NCBI GenBank assembly: GCA_937625935.1
Contig: OW569380.1
Span: forward strand, 372,001-436,000
Source of the DNA: Tetramitus jugosus
Lineage: Eukaryota; Heterolobosea; Eutetramitea; Acrasida; Vahlkampfiidae
Reading direction: 5' to 3'
Length of the DNA stretch: 64,000 nucleotides
Notes under the pieces: generated by a model
Seen by the model: the letters and a program-made list of their open reading frames with translations, nothing else
Told to the model about the DNA's origin: nothing
Databases searched by the model: none
Shown: one piece after another, positions 42,181-54,077 of the stretch
Layout: each line of letters begins with the position of its first letter
How positions within the stretch are numbered: position 1 is the stretch's first letter
Program-made: the position numbers and the translations under genes

Positions 42181-43149
42181 ATGTCATCCACAACAGCAAC
42201 AGCAACAGCAGCCCATGACAATGACACATCCAAACCACCATTCTTGAACTGTGAGGGATGTCCTCTGTCTGAGGAAGAAGCAGCTGAAGAAGAAGTCTTT
42301 TCTTCACTCTCGTCATCGCAACAAGAAACGATGCGTTCTCTGTATGAACTACTACTGATGCCGTCGACATTGGAACCATCTTCCAACAATTCAAGAATCA
42401 CATTGAGTGACACTAGGAGAATAGAGCTCACAGATGATGAGAAGCAATTTTTTCTGAGTCAGGAGTGTCTTTATCGCTATTGTGTTGCGAGAGGCTGGGA
42501 TATTCAAAAAGCGTACACAATGCTCGTCGACAGCATTCTTTGGCGACGAGAATTGGAACCGGAGAAATTAACTGCGCGGGAAGTGAAAAACTACGATCGA
42601 GATGGAAAGCTATACATGCTAAAGGGACGAGATTTGTTGAATCAGCCTGTGGTGTTTGTCAAGTTGCATCTGGATCGTATGGAGAATGTGAGCATTAGTG
42701 AAAAGTTGAAGATTGTGGTGTATCATGCTGAATTGGCACGAAAACTATCCAAATCTCAATCGTTGTGTCTCATTGTTGACTTTCAACAGGTTCCCATTCT
42801 GAAAATTGATCGAGCTTTGTGCTCGGAGATTATAAAGACCATGAGCAGTCAATATCCAGAACTACTTGGATTTGCAATGGTGGTCAATGCACCTTCGCTG
42901 TTCTATATAATTTGGAAACTGGTGAGTTCACTGTTGGATGAGCGAACGAAAAGCAAAGTTTTTGTCGTCAATACTGATCGAGAAAAGATTTATGAGACAA
43001 TGAGAAAAATGATGCCTCATGAGAGTATTCCAGAAGAGTATGGCGGTTCGCTTGTTATGCCCGAATGGAACTGTGACGAGTATTTTGATTGGCTCGAAGA
43101 ATTGGAGGACAAGCACCTTCCGGATAGGCGGAAGTATAGGCCTTGTTGA
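42181..43149 (+). CDS. Sec14-like CRAL-TRIO lipid-transfer protein
   Basis: A 322-residue protein from ATG 42181. An N-terminal helical part (CRAL_TRIO_N-like; LYRYCVARGWDIQKAYTMLV, WRRELEPEKL) leads into the CRAL-TRIO lipid pocket (about 135-300): DLLNQPVVFVKL, LCLIVDFQQV, YPELLGFAMVVNAPSLF, and the closing IPEEYGGS. Sec14 proteins carry phosphatidylinositol or phosphatidylcholine between membranes and support Golgi traffic. There is no GOLD or other extra domain. Upstream in-frame sequence to 42046 overlaps promoter-like DNA, so the downstream ATG is preferred. Confidence 0.9.
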   Translation: MSSTTATATAAHDNDTSKPPFLNCEGCPLSEEEAAEEEVFSSLSSSQQETMRSLYELLLMPSTLEPSSNNSRITLSDTRRIELTDDEKQFFLSQECLYRYCVARGWDIQKAYTMLVDSILWRRELEPEKLTAREVKNYDRDGKLYMLKGRDLLNQPVVFVKLHLDRMENVSISEKLKIVVYHAELARKLSKSQSLCLIVDFQQVPILKIDRALCSEIIKTMSSQYPELLGFAMVVNAPSLFYIIWKLVSSLLDERTKSKVFVVNTDREKIYETMRKMMPHESIPEEYGGSLVMPEWNCDEYFDWLEELEDKHLPDRRKYRPC

Positions 43150-43249
43150 AGCTTCGTATCACCTGTCCACCCTTGTTTCAAACTGTAAATAGAAGTACCC
43201 TTGTGATATAAACAAAACCACAGTATTTAATGATCAAAAAAAAATTCAC

Positions 43250-44182
43250 TTATTGTTGTTGCGTGTGTGCTGTGGAAGCGAATACAAATCTGGTTGCCTC
43301 GTCTAACTTTCCCAAGCAATCGGCAATGGCTTTGTTATTACTGACACAAGCCTCGAACATCTCACCGTCGCTCATTTCTGCATTCTCGTACTGATTCATA
43401 CATTGCAGAACAGCAGTCGAACACAAATCTGCCGTTAAACATTTTGAATACTTTAATCGTTTGGCCACTTTCAATTTCTCATCTGTTTCGAGCCTGTATG
43501 ATGAATAATCTGCATGACAGGCACCATTTGGTGATACACTGGCATTTGCCTTGTCATAAATCACCGGGAACGAGTCCTGACTCATCTTTATATCATTGTT
43601 TGACTTCATCGCAACATCTACATATCTCTCATTCCATCCGAATCTAGAATGACCCATGCTTCCCACCTTTTTCACATATTGATCCACTGTGTCACTCAAC
43701 CTAGAAAGACAATTGAAAATGACTGCCGAACTCTTCGCACTGTCCATATCAACCGGTTGACCAGATTCCAAATTTTGAGCCAAATGATCAAACGAAGAAA
43801 GTGTAACAGGTGTCTCTTTGGCACTGTCCATGAGACATTTTTGGAATTGAGGCTCTACAATGTTCAAATGACACGAGAGTAACAAACCATTCATGTATTG
43901 AACGTTGGGATGTTCAATGTCGAGAGATTGATTCTCGTGGAGAGACATGAGCATCTTGGCGAACGTGTCACACTTGGGTGAGACAAAGTGAGTCTGTATG
44001 TAGTGCAACGACTCATCATCCAAGTTCAACTCGTGCTGCTGTTGTTTGGCTTGCATTTTTTTTGATCTTCTTGTCGATTCCAGCAAAACAATGAACTGTT
44101 TATTAAAGTTTTCTCTTGAATTGGATTGAGAGTGAGAACAGTGTGAGATCTTATGACAACAGTCGTGTTGTTGTATCATCAC
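43250..44182 (-). CDS. Hypothetical protein with a C-terminal Cys cluster (310 aa)
   Basis: Single exon, 310 residues; a second candidate start is the ATG near 44056 (MQAKQQQHEL). The sequence is mostly helical and polar, with no signal peptide or membrane helix. Seven cysteines fall in the last 75 residues, including one C-x9-C pair (CVSNNKAIADC). A twin C-x9-C fold (mitochondrial intermembrane-space type) would need a second matching pair, and only C-x5-C and C-x6-C spacings are found nearby, so this is at most suggestive. Function unknown. It is convergent with Sec14 and divergent from the myosin. Confidence 0.65.
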   Translation of the reverse strand: MMIQQHDCCHKISHCSHSQSNSRENFNKQFIVLLESTRRSKKMQAKQQQHELNLDDESLHYIQTHFVSPKCDTFAKMLMSLHENQSLDIEHPNVQYMNGLLLSCHLNIVEPQFQKCLMDSAKETPVTLSSFDHLAQNLESGQPVDMDSAKSSAVIFNCLSRLSDTVDQYVKKVGSMGHSRFGWNERYVDVAMKSNNDIKMSQDSFPVIYDKANASVSPNGACHADYSSYRLETDEKLKVAKRLKYSKCLTADLCSTAVLQCMNQYENAEMSDGEMFEACVSNNKAIADCLGKLDEATRFVFASTAHTQQQ

Positions 44183-44477
44183 ACAACAAAGAAGCCAAAC
44201 ACCAGAAATAGTTGAAGAAGGAACTTTGGCACTCCAACGAAGTTAATTCGGAGAATTATCAATGTCAAATGCCAAAAGATTCATGTCTCCAAGAAGAATC
44301 AGCAGAACGGGTCACAAACAAATCCCACTTCCTCCGGTTCACTCAAACAACTCAACAACATCCAGCACTCGAAAACAAACACTCTCCGTACTCGACACCT
44401 CAACACATTTTTGAAAAATCTTTCGGATAAGCAACAACTAGACTAACAACCACATAATCACATAATAACATAATAAC

Positions 44478-47400
44478 ATGAGTTACAAGACAACACTGGA
44501 GAACTTGACAAGAGACACTCTAGTGCACATTGATCTACAGTACACCAAACAATCAAACACCTCCAAAAATCAAAAACTATCGAGTACAACGGGCATTGAT
44601 CAAGACAATATCAAAAACAGATGGATCAATGGTTCGGTGCTTGAAGTGAGACAGAACACAGTACTCGTTCAGTTGGATCACAGTTCAAAGTTACGAGATG
44701 AGGACGAAGAAGCAGAAATGATGAACTCTAGTGAGTTTAGTAGTAGTGGAGCAATTGGGAGTAGTAGTATGATGATGGGTGGAACAGATGGTTCCTTTTC
44801 AGTGGAACCCGAAACGGTATGTTTTCTTTCTTTGTGTTCATTGGATATTTTCTTGGATGTCAAAAAAACAACGACACAGGCCTGTTGACAACGCTCATTT
44901 ACAAAAAATTCTCGCGACAAATGAAAAAAATTATCTCCATGTGATCACATCAAAAAAACATCTGTTGTCATGTGTGAAAATGAAACGATAATGAAAATGA
45001 TGAATACAGAATGAAACCGAGTTGGAATGTCCAGTTGAACAAGTGTTTCTCAAGAATCCAGATAGTATTCAAGCGGCCGATGATATCACTACGCTGTCCT
45101 ATTTGCATGAACCTGCTCTGCTGACAAACTTGTATTTGCGATACAAGAAGAAGGCCATTTACACCTTTTGTGGCAATATTTTGATTGCAATCAATCCGTA
45201 TCAGAGACTATCAAAGGACATGTACAGCAATGAAGCCATTGAAATCTATAAGGGTGTTGCTATGGGTAAGCTGAACCCTCATGTCTATGCAATTGCTGAA
45301 GATTGCTATAGCTCCATGATGAGAGAGGGCAAGAATCAGTCCATTCTCGTCTCTGGTGAGAGTGGTGCGGGCAAGGTACGTACGAATAGCAATCACGTGT
45401 TTTTTTTGAGTGTGAACAACTTGTTCACATGCAGTGCAATTGACTCTAACACCCAGACATACACAATGAACACAACAGACCGAGAATTGTAAGTTTATTT
45501 TGCAGTATTTTGCAGCCATGGGCAAGCAGAGCAAATCCGAAACGAAAAAGACTGCCATCGAAAATCAAGTGCTTCAATCTACGCCGTTGCTCGAAGCGTT
45601 CGGTAATGCAAAGACGTTGCGTAATGATAACTCGTCTCGTTTCGGTAAGTTTATCGAGATTCAGTTCAACTCGATTGGTGTCATATCTGGTGCCTTCTTG
45701 TACACATATCTATTGGAGAAGAGTCGAGTGACGAAGCAAACGGTCGGAGAGAGAAACTATCACATTTTTTATCAGTTGATTGACAGTTGTACGGATGAAG
45801 AGAAGGAAGAGTTGCTTCAGGGAAAGCGCATTCACGACTTTACTTATTTAAATCAGAGTGAGACGTATTATATTGATGGAGTGTCGGATGCTGAGACATA
45901 TGAGGCTACCAAACAAGCCATGTCCAGTGTAAACATTTACGATGCGGATCAGAGAGCGATTCGGCGAGTTCTTGCTGCCATTCTTCACATGGGTAATGTG
46001 TCATTTGCTGAGATTGATGCCGACAGTTGCTCAATCGTAGACTATGAGCCTCTGAACAAGGCATGTGAACTATTGAATTTGAATCCAACATTGATCGCAA
46101 ACACATTCCTCACGAGAAAAGTGGTTGCTGGTCGCGACTCATACACTACACCATTGAAGGTCGAACAAGCAGAGAGTTGCAGAGACGCACTTTCCATGTT
46201 GTTGTACTCTCGCATGTTCGATTGGATTGTGAAACGTATGAACGAATCAATTAACAATCCTTCACAAGCCAAGTATACGATTGGTGTGTTAGATATCTAT
46301 GGATTTGAGTCGTTCGAAAACAATTCATTTGAACAATTCTGTATTAATTATGCGAATGAGAAGCTCCAACAACAATATAATCAACATATCTTCAAGCTAT
46401 CTCAACAAGAATACGTTAGAGAAAAGATCAATTGGTCAATGCTTCAATTCAACGACAATCAGGCTTGCTTGGACTTGATTGAAAACTCGCCAATGTCTAT
46501 CCTGAAAATTTTGGATGAAGAGTGCAGTTTCCCAAAGAGTAACGAACAAACATTTGCTGAAAAGTTGTACAAGAATCACACCAATAATCAATACTTCTCA
46601 AAGCCTCGTTTCAGTAACACAGCATTTACAATCAATCACTATGCGGATGCTGTTACCTATGATACAACTCATTTCTTGAACAAGAATAAGGATTATATTG
46701 TACCAGAACAACTTGAAGCGCTGAAATCATGTCCCGATGCGTTTGTGAAAGGTTTGTTCATGGAGCCACCGAAGCCTTCATCTGCTGCAGCATCTAAATC
46801 TCAATCATCCTTTAAGTTCATATCTGTAGCATCGCAGTTCAAGGATTCTCTTGCTATGTTGATGGACAAGATTAGCAAAACGTACCCTCATTATATCAGA
46901 TGTATCAAGCCAAATTCTCAAAAGAAACCTGGCCTTTTCAATTTTGAATTGATCTTGTCTCAATTGAAATGTGGTGGTATTCTCGAGTCAATCAGAATCT
47001 GTTTGGAGGGTTATCCAACGAAGAAGACATATAATGAATTCTTGGAAAGATACAGGATTGTTGCTCCAGATATCTCTGGCGTAGATATCAAAGAGTCTTG
47101 CGAGAAACTTCTCGATACGATGGCTATCGATAAGGATCAATACCAACTCGGTATATCAAAAATCTTTTTGAGATCTGGACAAATTGAGAAGATGGAAATG
47201 AACAGATCTTCAAAGCTAAGCAACTCTGCAATCACAATTCAGAAGAATGTGCGTCGTATGATACAACGACGAAAATGGAAAGCAATCCGGTTTAGTTCAA
47301 CTCGTATTGGTTCCTGTGCCCGCACTGCCATTGTCGAAGAAGAATACGAAGCCCTTAGACAGAACTTTGCCTCGAAGAACATTGGTCAAGTCACTCGCAC

Positions 47401-50400
47401 CACATTGGAGCGAAGAATCGTTCTTGATCAATTTGACCAAATCGTGTGCCTTCAAAATACGATTGCCCGAAAACTCAATTCGAATGCCCTTCAACAAAAG
47501 AAGTTAACATTGAGGCTAGCCCTTTCCGTTCAATCAGCATTCAGAGGCTTGGTGAAGAGACATAACTATGAAGTTTCCTTGGCCGAAGCAAAGAGCATTG
47601 AGGCTATGAAAAAGCAAAAGGAAGAGCTTGAGGTCAAATTCCGAGAACTTGTTTCACAAAGAGAGAACGAAGCCACTCAGAAGACTCAACTCGAGGAGAA
47701 AGCTGTTGAGTTGGAGAAGGAAAAGGAACAACTCGAAAGCAAGATTATCGACACTACTCAGTCTTGGGAAAGAAAGTTCAGTGACCTTGAGAATATTCTG
47801 GTTGAGACAAAGCTCAAGTTGGAGTCTGTTGAACAAGACAACGCCTCACTTCAAGAAAAGCTTTCTACCTCAGAGAAGCACATTTCTGAAGAGAGTGTCC
47901 ATGCCCAATCTTTAACAACCAAAATCGAGTCTCTTGAAGAAGAACTAAAGCAAAAAACGGAAGATTTGGAAAGAGAAACATCTGCTTTGTCAACCGAAAT
48001 CGAGAGCCTCAAATCAAGTGTTGCTGAGGGTGAAAATACGGCAAACTCTTTGAATGAGTCACTCAATGCGTTGACGGTCGAACTCAATGAACTAAAGAAA
48101 ACACTGGAACTGACTGAAGAGCAGAAGCAAAAGGCTGATGAGAGTAATCAGGAACTAAGACAGACTATAGAGGAAAAGATTTCTGAAATTGTCCAATTGA
48201 ACAAGAAGTGTGGCGATATTGAGGAAGATAATAACGATTTGCACAAAGAATTGGATCAGAAAGACAATAGAATTCGAGAATTGGAGCTACAAGTCGAGCA
48301 ACTAACCAAAAAATGTGAAGAGTTGTCCAATCAACTTGAAGATCTGAGAAAGTCAATCTCTGAAAATACCTCCGCAAGTGATATTCAAGCTCAAGACTTC
48401 AACAAACAACTCGAATCTAAGCTAGCTCAGATCGAAGAACTTACTGCTGCATTGGATGAGAAAAAGAAGAAACTCAAGAAAGAACAAGAGAGAAGAACAC
48501 AAGAAGAGAACGAGTTTGCAGTACAGTTCGAGAACATTACGCAACAGCACATGGAAGAACTAAGTGAACGTGCTGCCAAAGAAAAGGAGTTGAAGAAGGA
48601 TATCAAAAAGAAGGAAGAACAGATTCAACAATACATCAACCAGCTAGAGCAAACAAAAACTGAACTATCCACCGAAAATAATCGCAGGATTGCTTTGGAG
48701 CAAGATAAGCAACTTCTCGAACAAGAGAAGCAGCGCTTGATCCAAGAGAAGCAAATCAGTGCCCTTGAGTTCGAAAATCAACTCGCCCAGGCAAATATCA
48801 AGTATAGTAGCTTACAATCCAACTATGATTCCATTGTATGTGATCTAGAAAGAGAGTCGAACGAAAAGAAACGTGTTGAAGAAGAGAAGTTCGCGTTAGT
48901 ATCATCCATGAATTCCAGTAGCTCTGAATGGCTAACCAAATATGAATCTATTCACAACAATTATGTTTCCTTGCAATCTCACTTGGAAGAAGTCAAGAAC
49001 GAGAAGGAAGCGCTGAGAGAATCTCTGGAGAAACAAACTGCAGCTCTTCTAATTGAAACAGAAGAAAAGTTGAAGGTCGAAGAGGCTGTCTCAATGTTAG
49101 AGAAAGAGAGAGAAGAATCTATTCAAGAGAGAGAAAAGAGAGAAGAAGAGTTCCGAAATCAACTATCTGAGAAGGAGTCAGAATACTCACAACTTCAACA
49201 AACTTTGGACAAAGTACAATCACATCTTTTGGAAGAAAAAGAGCAAAAGAAGAACGAACAGGAAAAACTTGCGCGAGTGGAGCTCGCTCTTGCAAATGAA
49301 CGTAAGAAGATGGAGGAGGACAGAGCTAAATTCTTGGAAGAAAACAACAAAGCTCTTCAAGAATATAAGAAGATGACGGAAGACTTGACAAAACAGAAAC
49401 AACTTGTCACAAGTTTGAAAAAACAGCTCCAAGAAAAGGATCTGGAGAAGACTCGCGTCCTGAAACGCAATGAAGCTGCAATGGGATGGGAGATTGACAA
49501 GTGTTTGTCTGCCTTCCCTGGCAACAGACAAGAGAGAGCAGAAAGACTCATTGTGTTCTTGATGTACGAGATTGACAAAGAATTCTGCAATGGTGTCATT
49601 CCAACTCCAGCATTCATCTTCTATCACATGATCAAATGTTGGCGTTCTGACCTCGAAGGATGCGAGAGAGTACTTCAACTCATTGAAAACTTGTTGAAAG
49701 CAACCATTACTAGTTGCGAGGCTTCCGCTCTTCCATATTGGTTCTCCAATATTTCATGCTTGTTGCAACTCTGTTCAACCGAAGATTTCCTTTCTAGCAT
49801 CGAACAACTGGAGAACTTGGCAGAAACCAACTCAGAATACACTGTTCCAAGTATTCGTGCCAACATTAAGGGCACTTTGGACACTGGATCATACATGACC
49901 TTTAGCGAGGAGTTGGATGCAATCATTGCCAATCATGATAACAGAGAGTTCTCAGACAACATCTTTGTCAAGTTCATTCAGCAATTGACGCATTTATTCA
50001 TGAATAGTTATGCTCAACTTGTGAATAACTGTTGTAATAGTATCATTGGTCTGTTGAAGTCCAATATTATTGACCAAACTCTATTCGATGAAAAGTCTCC
50101 TGAATCTCCAAAGATCATTGAAGCATCAGCTGTCGTTGTTGGACATGTGAAGGACTTCTTGCATACATTGCGATGCAATAACATTGCAGAATCAATCATA
50201 GTGAAATCCATGAATCAGATATTCATGTTTATAGACATTACATTGTTCAATGAAATTCTATTCAGAAATGGTATCTGCTCCTCTGCAATTGGATCTCAGC
50301 TCAAGGTGCGCATTGATCACCTAGAAGCTGATATCTCATCAACAACAGGTGTGGAAGCAAAATTGAAACTCGTGCGACAAGCTATTCATGTATTGATTTG

Positions 50401-50947
50401 TGACAAGAAATCGCTCTTGGTAGAACAAACGAGAATGAAGTTGACTCCTAACTTAAACTCTGCTCAAATATTGAAGATCTTGCGAGCATACCAGAAGAGT
50501 GATTTTGAGAGCAACATTCCTAACGAGGTGTATTCATTCTTCTCTCATAACTCACCTGCTTTGGTTCCATTATTCCCAGAGTCCAGTACTCTCTTGGATG
50601 CCAAGGAAATTGTGCCATTTGGCTCGTTAGATGAGATTGAAAACAAAGAATTGGCACTTGAAATGCCGTATATGAGTTTCCCTATTCCAATCAAAGAACA
50701 ACTCAATAAGATGAGAGACGAACAGATCAAGAAGGAACAGGAACAACTTGCTCTGACTGCCGCTGCCATCAAGTTTTCACAAGCACTTCCCTCTTCTGGA
50801 GCCTATGTGATGGGCAGCACAACACCAAGAGGTACTAATCCACTCACAATACCAACACCAAGGGGCAACTCAACTTCTCCTTCGATAACTCCCACAGAGC
50901 AACCCAAAGAAGAAAAGCGGAGGCTCTCATTTTGGGGAAGAAAGTAA
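44478..50947 (+). CDS. Class V/XI-like myosin with DIL cargo-binding tail, three exons
   Basis: Exons 44478-44816, 45010-45375 and 45479-50947 (all phase 0) give 2,057 residues. The second intron falls directly after the Lys of the P-loop GESGAGK (residues 229-235); exon 3 resumes with TEN and ILQYFAAMG, the expected motor sequence. Other motor motifs: LDIYGFESF, the switch-II and relay region, and YIRCIKPN before the converter. IQ-type light-chain sites lie near 818-840 and 915-935, a coiled coil runs about 930-1560, and a DIL globular tail (about 1570-1880) ends in a Ser/Pro-rich segment. Such myosins carry vesicles and organelles along actin. Class is judged from domain order, not phylogeny. 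The stop is in AATAAA. Confidence 0.92.
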
Positions 50948-50968
50948 TAAATGTGAAAACTGATGACT

Positions 50969-53821
50969 TTATTCATATTCAATATCAACCTCATCCTCAT
51001 AGGCAACTTCAATGCCTAAGATTTCGTTTCTACTCTCTTCGTATTCCTCCAGAGACATGAATCCTTGCTTTACAAAATTAATCAGGGAAACAATTTTATC
51101 CCATTGCTCCTCATCCATTTCTACTTCATCAAGAATTGGATCATTGAATTCTGCCTCATCTTCGTCTACGTATTCGACTTCTTCCTCTCCACCTTCTCCA
51201 TAATAATATTCTTCTCCATCTTGAAGCAGATGCTCGTCCGCTTCTTCTTCTTGTTCCTCGACAGGTTCTCCTCTGAGGATTCTTTCTCTTCTCTTTCTCT
51301 CTCGATCCTCATCTGACTCGACATCACTCTCAACAGAACTGTCGTCACTTGGTGTCTCGGCCAAGAGTTCCTGTTCCTTCTTTAGACGTTCGAGTTGAAG
51401 TAGTCTCTCCTCTTCTAGACGTTCATTCTCAATTCTCTCCTTCTCCAATCTCTCATTCTCTAATCTGATCTTTTCCTCTCTCTCCTTCTCCTCTTGAGCT
51501 CGCTTTTGCCTCTTGCGTTCCAATTCAGCAAGTTGTCTCTCCTCTTCGAGTCTTTGCTTCTCCTTTTGTTCGGCAAGTATTCGCTCTCTTTCTTGCTGTT
51601 CCTCAAGTTCCTTTCGGGCCAATTCTTCGAGCAATCTTTGTTTCTCTTGCTCTTGGATCTTTTGTTGCTCTAGCCTCTCTCTCTCGAGACGTGCTTGCTC
51701 CTCTCTTCTTTTTGCCTCCTCTTCTTGTCTTTTACGTGCTTCTTCACGTTGCAATCTCTGCTGTTCACGATACTCTCTCTCACGGCGCTCAAGTTCCTCC
51801 TTCTTCTTTCTTGCTTCTTCGATCTCAATCTCTCTTTGCTTTCTAATTCTCTCAGCCTCCTTCTCTTGTTGAATTCTAATTCTCTCAGCCTCTTGTCTCT
51901 CTGCTTCGATCCTTTGCTTCTGCTTTTCGAGACTGTTTCTTTGAATGTTTTGGAATGTGCGAGCTACCTTCAACTTTAATAGTTGACTCTGATTTTGCTC
52001 TGCCATTTGCCTCACCTTGGTATCATATTCCTGTGGAGTAACTAGGCCTCTTTGTATCAAATCTCTCATTGTCTGCAAAAATTCCTGTTGCTTTTCACTA
52101 AATGTACTCAGATCAATCTCAGAAGCGCTCTTGTTGTCATTGGTTAGCTCCTTATTGTTGCTTGTGACATTGGTAGGATTGGAAGCTACAGAGTGAATCT
52201 CTCTGCTCATTCTCTTCTCATGCTCCTTCATCTTCTTCAACTTTAATCGATAATCCTCAATAGTGATCGCTCCCTTGAGAACTAGGGCTCGCAATCTTCT
52301 TGCCTCAGCCTTACCTTTCGCACTCAATGAGACCAATTCTGCTTCTGAGAATGGTGATGCACCCTGTGTTGTTGGAATAGACACTTCCTTGATCACAACA
52401 GTCGATTTTTTGGCTTTTGTGGCCTCTTCAACCATCTTTGCTACCTTTCTATCATAATCCATTTGTGTAATAATGCCTCTTGTAACAAACTGTGACATCT
52501 TCTTCAATTGTTCCAATTGAGATGAATTGAGCACCGATATATCAATATTTACAGATTGGGATCTATCTGATGCTTCTGGCTCCTTGCTCACTCTCTTGGG
52601 AGTACCTGTCACTGAAGATCCAAATTTTCTCATAAAATTGCTAGCATTGCCAGAAACGGTAGGTGAAGCAGGAGTAGCAGATGACGATGGAGTAACACTT
52701 GTCGATGATGGAGTAAGAGATGACTTGGGCCTTGTAGAAGAAATTCGAATCATTCGACCAATACCATCAAAAATCTTTTTTCTCTCCCTCTTCAACTCCT
52801 CCTCAGATATAATACCCTGTCTTCTAAATGTATTCAACTTTTCAAGTCGTTTTGTCTCTTCGTCATTCAAATGAGACTCATTGTACTCCAACACACAATC
52901 TCCCAGTACTTTACTCCTCTTTTGATTGAATTCGTCCAGTGTCAGAAGACCACTCTCCATCAATGAGCTCAAATACTCAATATTTTGCTTCTGTTCTTCA
53001 CTTGCCAATTTTGGAATGTTTCTTCGCTCCATCTTGGTAGTTGACAACTTACTAAACAGTTGATTCGCTATTAAACTTGTTCCACCTCGAGGTGTAGTTA
53101 ACACTAGACCCACTCCATTACTATTATTATTATTATTATTATTATTGTTACTATTATTCGCTGCTGAGCTATTGCTTGTAAGCTCTTCTTTCAAGTATGA
53201 CTGAATCTCCGCCTCCGACTCCAATAATTTTCCCGGTTGGTACGAATCGAAGAGACCGGTGTGTCTTTGAATGATTTTGACGTTTCTGCTGTTGGTGCCT
53301 GAGATTTTTTGCTCAGGCGCAATGAGAATATGAGTGCCATTCGACGCAATATTGACTCTCAAGCTCATTGCAGTCAATCGGCTTTCAATGACTGGAATTT
53401 GAATATTCAAATTGATCCAACGATCGCTGCCAGTCTTTTGTTGTTGAGTCAACAAGGAACTCTTGACAATCACACCAGATACATCTCTGTGGGATTCAAA
53501 GTGAACCTCGGGCTTGTTGTTCGTAGTACCTCCAACTTGCTCTTCCACAACAACAATTTTGAAGGGCTTGGCTTTGGTTGCGGCAATGTTGTACAAGTGA
53601 AAATAGAGTGCGTTAGTTGATCCTTCTCCTTTGTTCATGATTGAAGAGTTCTGATTTTTGGTTTGGCTGTCTTGAACTATTTGGGTTGTTTTTGTTGCAC
53701 TTTGGCTGGTGTTTGGGTAGACGGCCAGACTTTTTTGTTCGACCATTGGGATGTCAAATGTCACCGAGGATGGATTCGCGCAGAATTGGAGAGTGTTGTG
53801 TTGAGCAACAGAATCCAACAT
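50969..53821 (-). CDS. Protein with six SHOCT-like repeats and a long charged helix
   Basis: A 950-residue single-exon protein. Six segments follow the pattern L..L..L...G.[IL][ST]..E[FY]....: about residues 272-305, 314-350, 434-467, 497-532, 567-604 and 901-935. This is the SHOCT pattern (short helical pair, often at the C-terminus of bacterial proteins); their use as a tandem set is my observation. Residues about 605-860 are a Glu/Arg/Gln/Lys-rich stretch likely to form a long single helix or coiled coil, then an acidic region and the last repeat. Residues 60-190 look like a beta-rich domain. No enzyme motif is seen; a scaffold is likely. It ends 21 bp from the convergent myosin, with stop in AATAAA. 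Confidence 0.75.
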   Translation of the reverse strand: MLDSVAQHNTLQFCANPSSVTFDIPMVEQKSLAVYPNTSQSATKTTQIVQDSQTKNQNSSIMNKGEGSTNALYFHLYNIAATKAKPFKIVVVEEQVGGTTNNKPEVHFESHRDVSGVIVKSSLLTQQQKTGSDRWINLNIQIPVIESRLTAMSLRVNIASNGTHILIAPEQKISGTNSRNVKIIQRHTGLFDSYQPGKLLESEAEIQSYLKEELTSNSSAANNSNNNNNNNNNSNGVGLVLTTPRGGTSLIANQLFSKLSTTKMERRNIPKLASEEQKQNIEYLSSLMESGLLTLDEFNQKRSKVLGDCVLEYNESHLNDEETKRLEKLNTFRRQGIISEEELKRERKKIFDGIGRMIRISSTRPKSSLTPSSTSVTPSSSATPASPTVSGNASNFMRKFGSSVTGTPKRVSKEPEASDRSQSVNIDISVLNSSQLEQLKKMSQFVTRGIITQMDYDRKVAKMVEEATKAKKSTVVIKEVSIPTTQGASPFSEAELVSLSAKGKAEARRLRALVLKGAITIEDYRLKLKKMKEHEKRMSREIHSVASNPTNVTSNNKELTNDNKSASEIDLSTFSEKQQEFLQTMRDLIQRGLVTPQEYDTKVRQMAEQNQSQLLKLKVARTFQNIQRNSLEKQKQRIEAERQEAERIRIQQEKEAERIRKQREIEIEEARKKKEELERREREYREQQRLQREEARKRQEEEAKRREEQARLERERLEQQKIQEQEKQRLLEELARKELEEQQERERILAEQKEKQRLEEERQLAELERKRQKRAQEEKEREEKIRLENERLEKERIENERLEEERLLQLERLKKEQELLAETPSDDSSVESDVESDEDRERKRRERILRGEPVEEQEEEADEHLLQDGEEYYYGEGGEEEVEYVDEDEAEFNDPILDEVEMDEEQWDKIVSLINFVKQGFMSLEEYEESRNEILGIEVAYEDEVDIEYE
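53117..53148 (-). repeat. Poly-Asn coding AAT run
   Basis: Nearly pure ATT on the plus strand reads AAT (Asn) in the SHOCT-repeat gene, between its beta-rich N-terminal domain and the first repeat. Confidence 0.9.
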
Positions 53822-54077
53822 GGAGTCGACTCTACAATTTGAGAATTCTAATATTCTCGATTCAACTGAGAACGAACAGCACTAAAAGTGTAACATTCGG
53901 TATCGATTGATAATACCTAAATCTTGAAGAGATGAACATTTCTTCTCGAGAAAATCGAAAACATTGTTGTCAGCAGAATTGTAACTCCGAGTCAACCGCG
54001 AGCGGGGTTACCCAAAAATCAAAAAACAAAACAAACAAAAAATTCTAATCAGAAACAAAATCACATCAAAGAACACA

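Noticed and set aside
45376-45505. A micro-exon between the myosin P-loop and YFAAMG
   Set aside because: Reading straight through from an acceptor at 45478 gives the expected TEN...ILQYFA, so no micro-exon is needed.
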